A stretch of 27,288 bases of DNA from a virus. Made by a program: the position numbers and the translations under genes. Positions 27,119-27,288 of this stretch are shown one piece after another. Under the pieces are notes generated by a model that had not been told where the DNA came from, made no database searches, and saw only the letters and a list, made by a program, of their open reading frames with translations. Location: the IMG/VR virus record IMGVR_UViG_3300047284_000355, positions 1 through 27,288 of that record; one strand, given 5' to 3'. The stretch's first letter is position 1. Every line of letters begins with the position of its first letter.

Positions 27119-27288
27119 GCGTCAGCTATACAGTCATCGCGTACAGCAGTGCAGGCACACGGCTCTCCTACAGTGACGACGTGCTGTCGCTTGACTGCAC
27201 GCGAGCGGTAAACGGGATTGATATTTTTAACCTTACGTACCTGACCACCGCCAACTCCGTGCAGTACCTCGTGGCGGGCTCGATTGTC
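27115..27288 (+). CDS. Start of a further tail-tip protein (partial, runs off the window)
   Basis: The frame is open from ATG 27115 to the window end, 58 residues visible (SVSYTVIAYSSAGTRLSYSDDVLSLDC, then RAVNGIDIFNLTYL). The pattern resembles N-termini of phage tail hub proteins such as the siphovirus ReqiPepy6 Gp37-like family, but the fragment is too short for a firm name. The window ends before its stop. Confidence 0.5.
   Translation, partial: MSVSYTVIAYSSAGTRLSYSDDVLSLDCTRAVNGIDIFNLTYLTTANSVQYLVAGSIV

Overview
The window is a dense, plus-strand-only stretch of a tailed-phage genome (a siphovirus-like member of Caudoviricetes), GC-rich, with nearly all genes packed head to tail in ATGA or TAATG overlaps. 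The host cannot be named from the sequence. The coaxial pattern terminase - portal/MuF - protease/capsid - neck - tail tube - frameshifted chaperone - tape measure - distal tail supports a long-tailed phage. FAD-type thymidylate synthase (ThyX), dCTP deaminase, an Amidase_2 endolysin and XhlA-like and other small holin candidates would fit a high-GC host. No integrase or phage-type repressor is visible, so there is no evidence for lysogeny in this piece. Both ends cut through genes.

Layout. 1-500: end of a tail structural gene and a tail-assembly-chaperone-like gene. 501-826: a 326-base non-coding region with strong hairpins, a tandem repeat and candidate promoters. 827-4075: an early operon of about eleven small genes, ending in a putative single-strand DNA-binding protein with an acidic tip. 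Two self-cleaving type II hammerhead ribozymes sit between the first three genes. 4076-5596: AT-richer accessory genes separated by three copies of a palindromic element; the last two look like a ribbon-helix-helix/GNAT pair with its own promoter. 5593-12368: replication and nucleotide metabolism (TOPRIM primase-helicase carrying an internal iteron-like array, Myb/HTH DNA-binding protein, VRR-NUC-like nuclease, ThyX, Dcd), plus a lysozyme-like gene and several small membrane proteins. 12365-13870: a beta-class DNA methyltransferase with an HNH endonuclease gene nested in another frame. 13909-15157: lysis genes (amidase, XhlA-like, holin-like). 15160-27288: packaging, head and tail morphogenesis.

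How the parts work together: Dcd and ThyX feed dTMP synthesis, the primase-helicase and SSB-like protein serve replication, the methyltransferase modifies DNA, and the late block builds the particle. Translational recoding is visible twice: a canonical -1 slippery site in the tail chaperone pair, and a +1 offset inside the large terminase gene that is either programmed or a lesion.

The most unusual item is the tandem pair of hammerhead ribozymes at 1144-1207 and 1448-1510. They have intact cores and compensatory changes in stem I, and are placed so that cleavage would split the early polycistronic mRNA into separate messages, each beginning with a hairpin just upstream of a Shine-Dalgarno sequence. 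Next in interest are the inverted 9-bp repeat array inside the helicase gene, the nested HNH gene that leaves the methyltransferase frame open, and the inverted and direct copies of the palindromic element.
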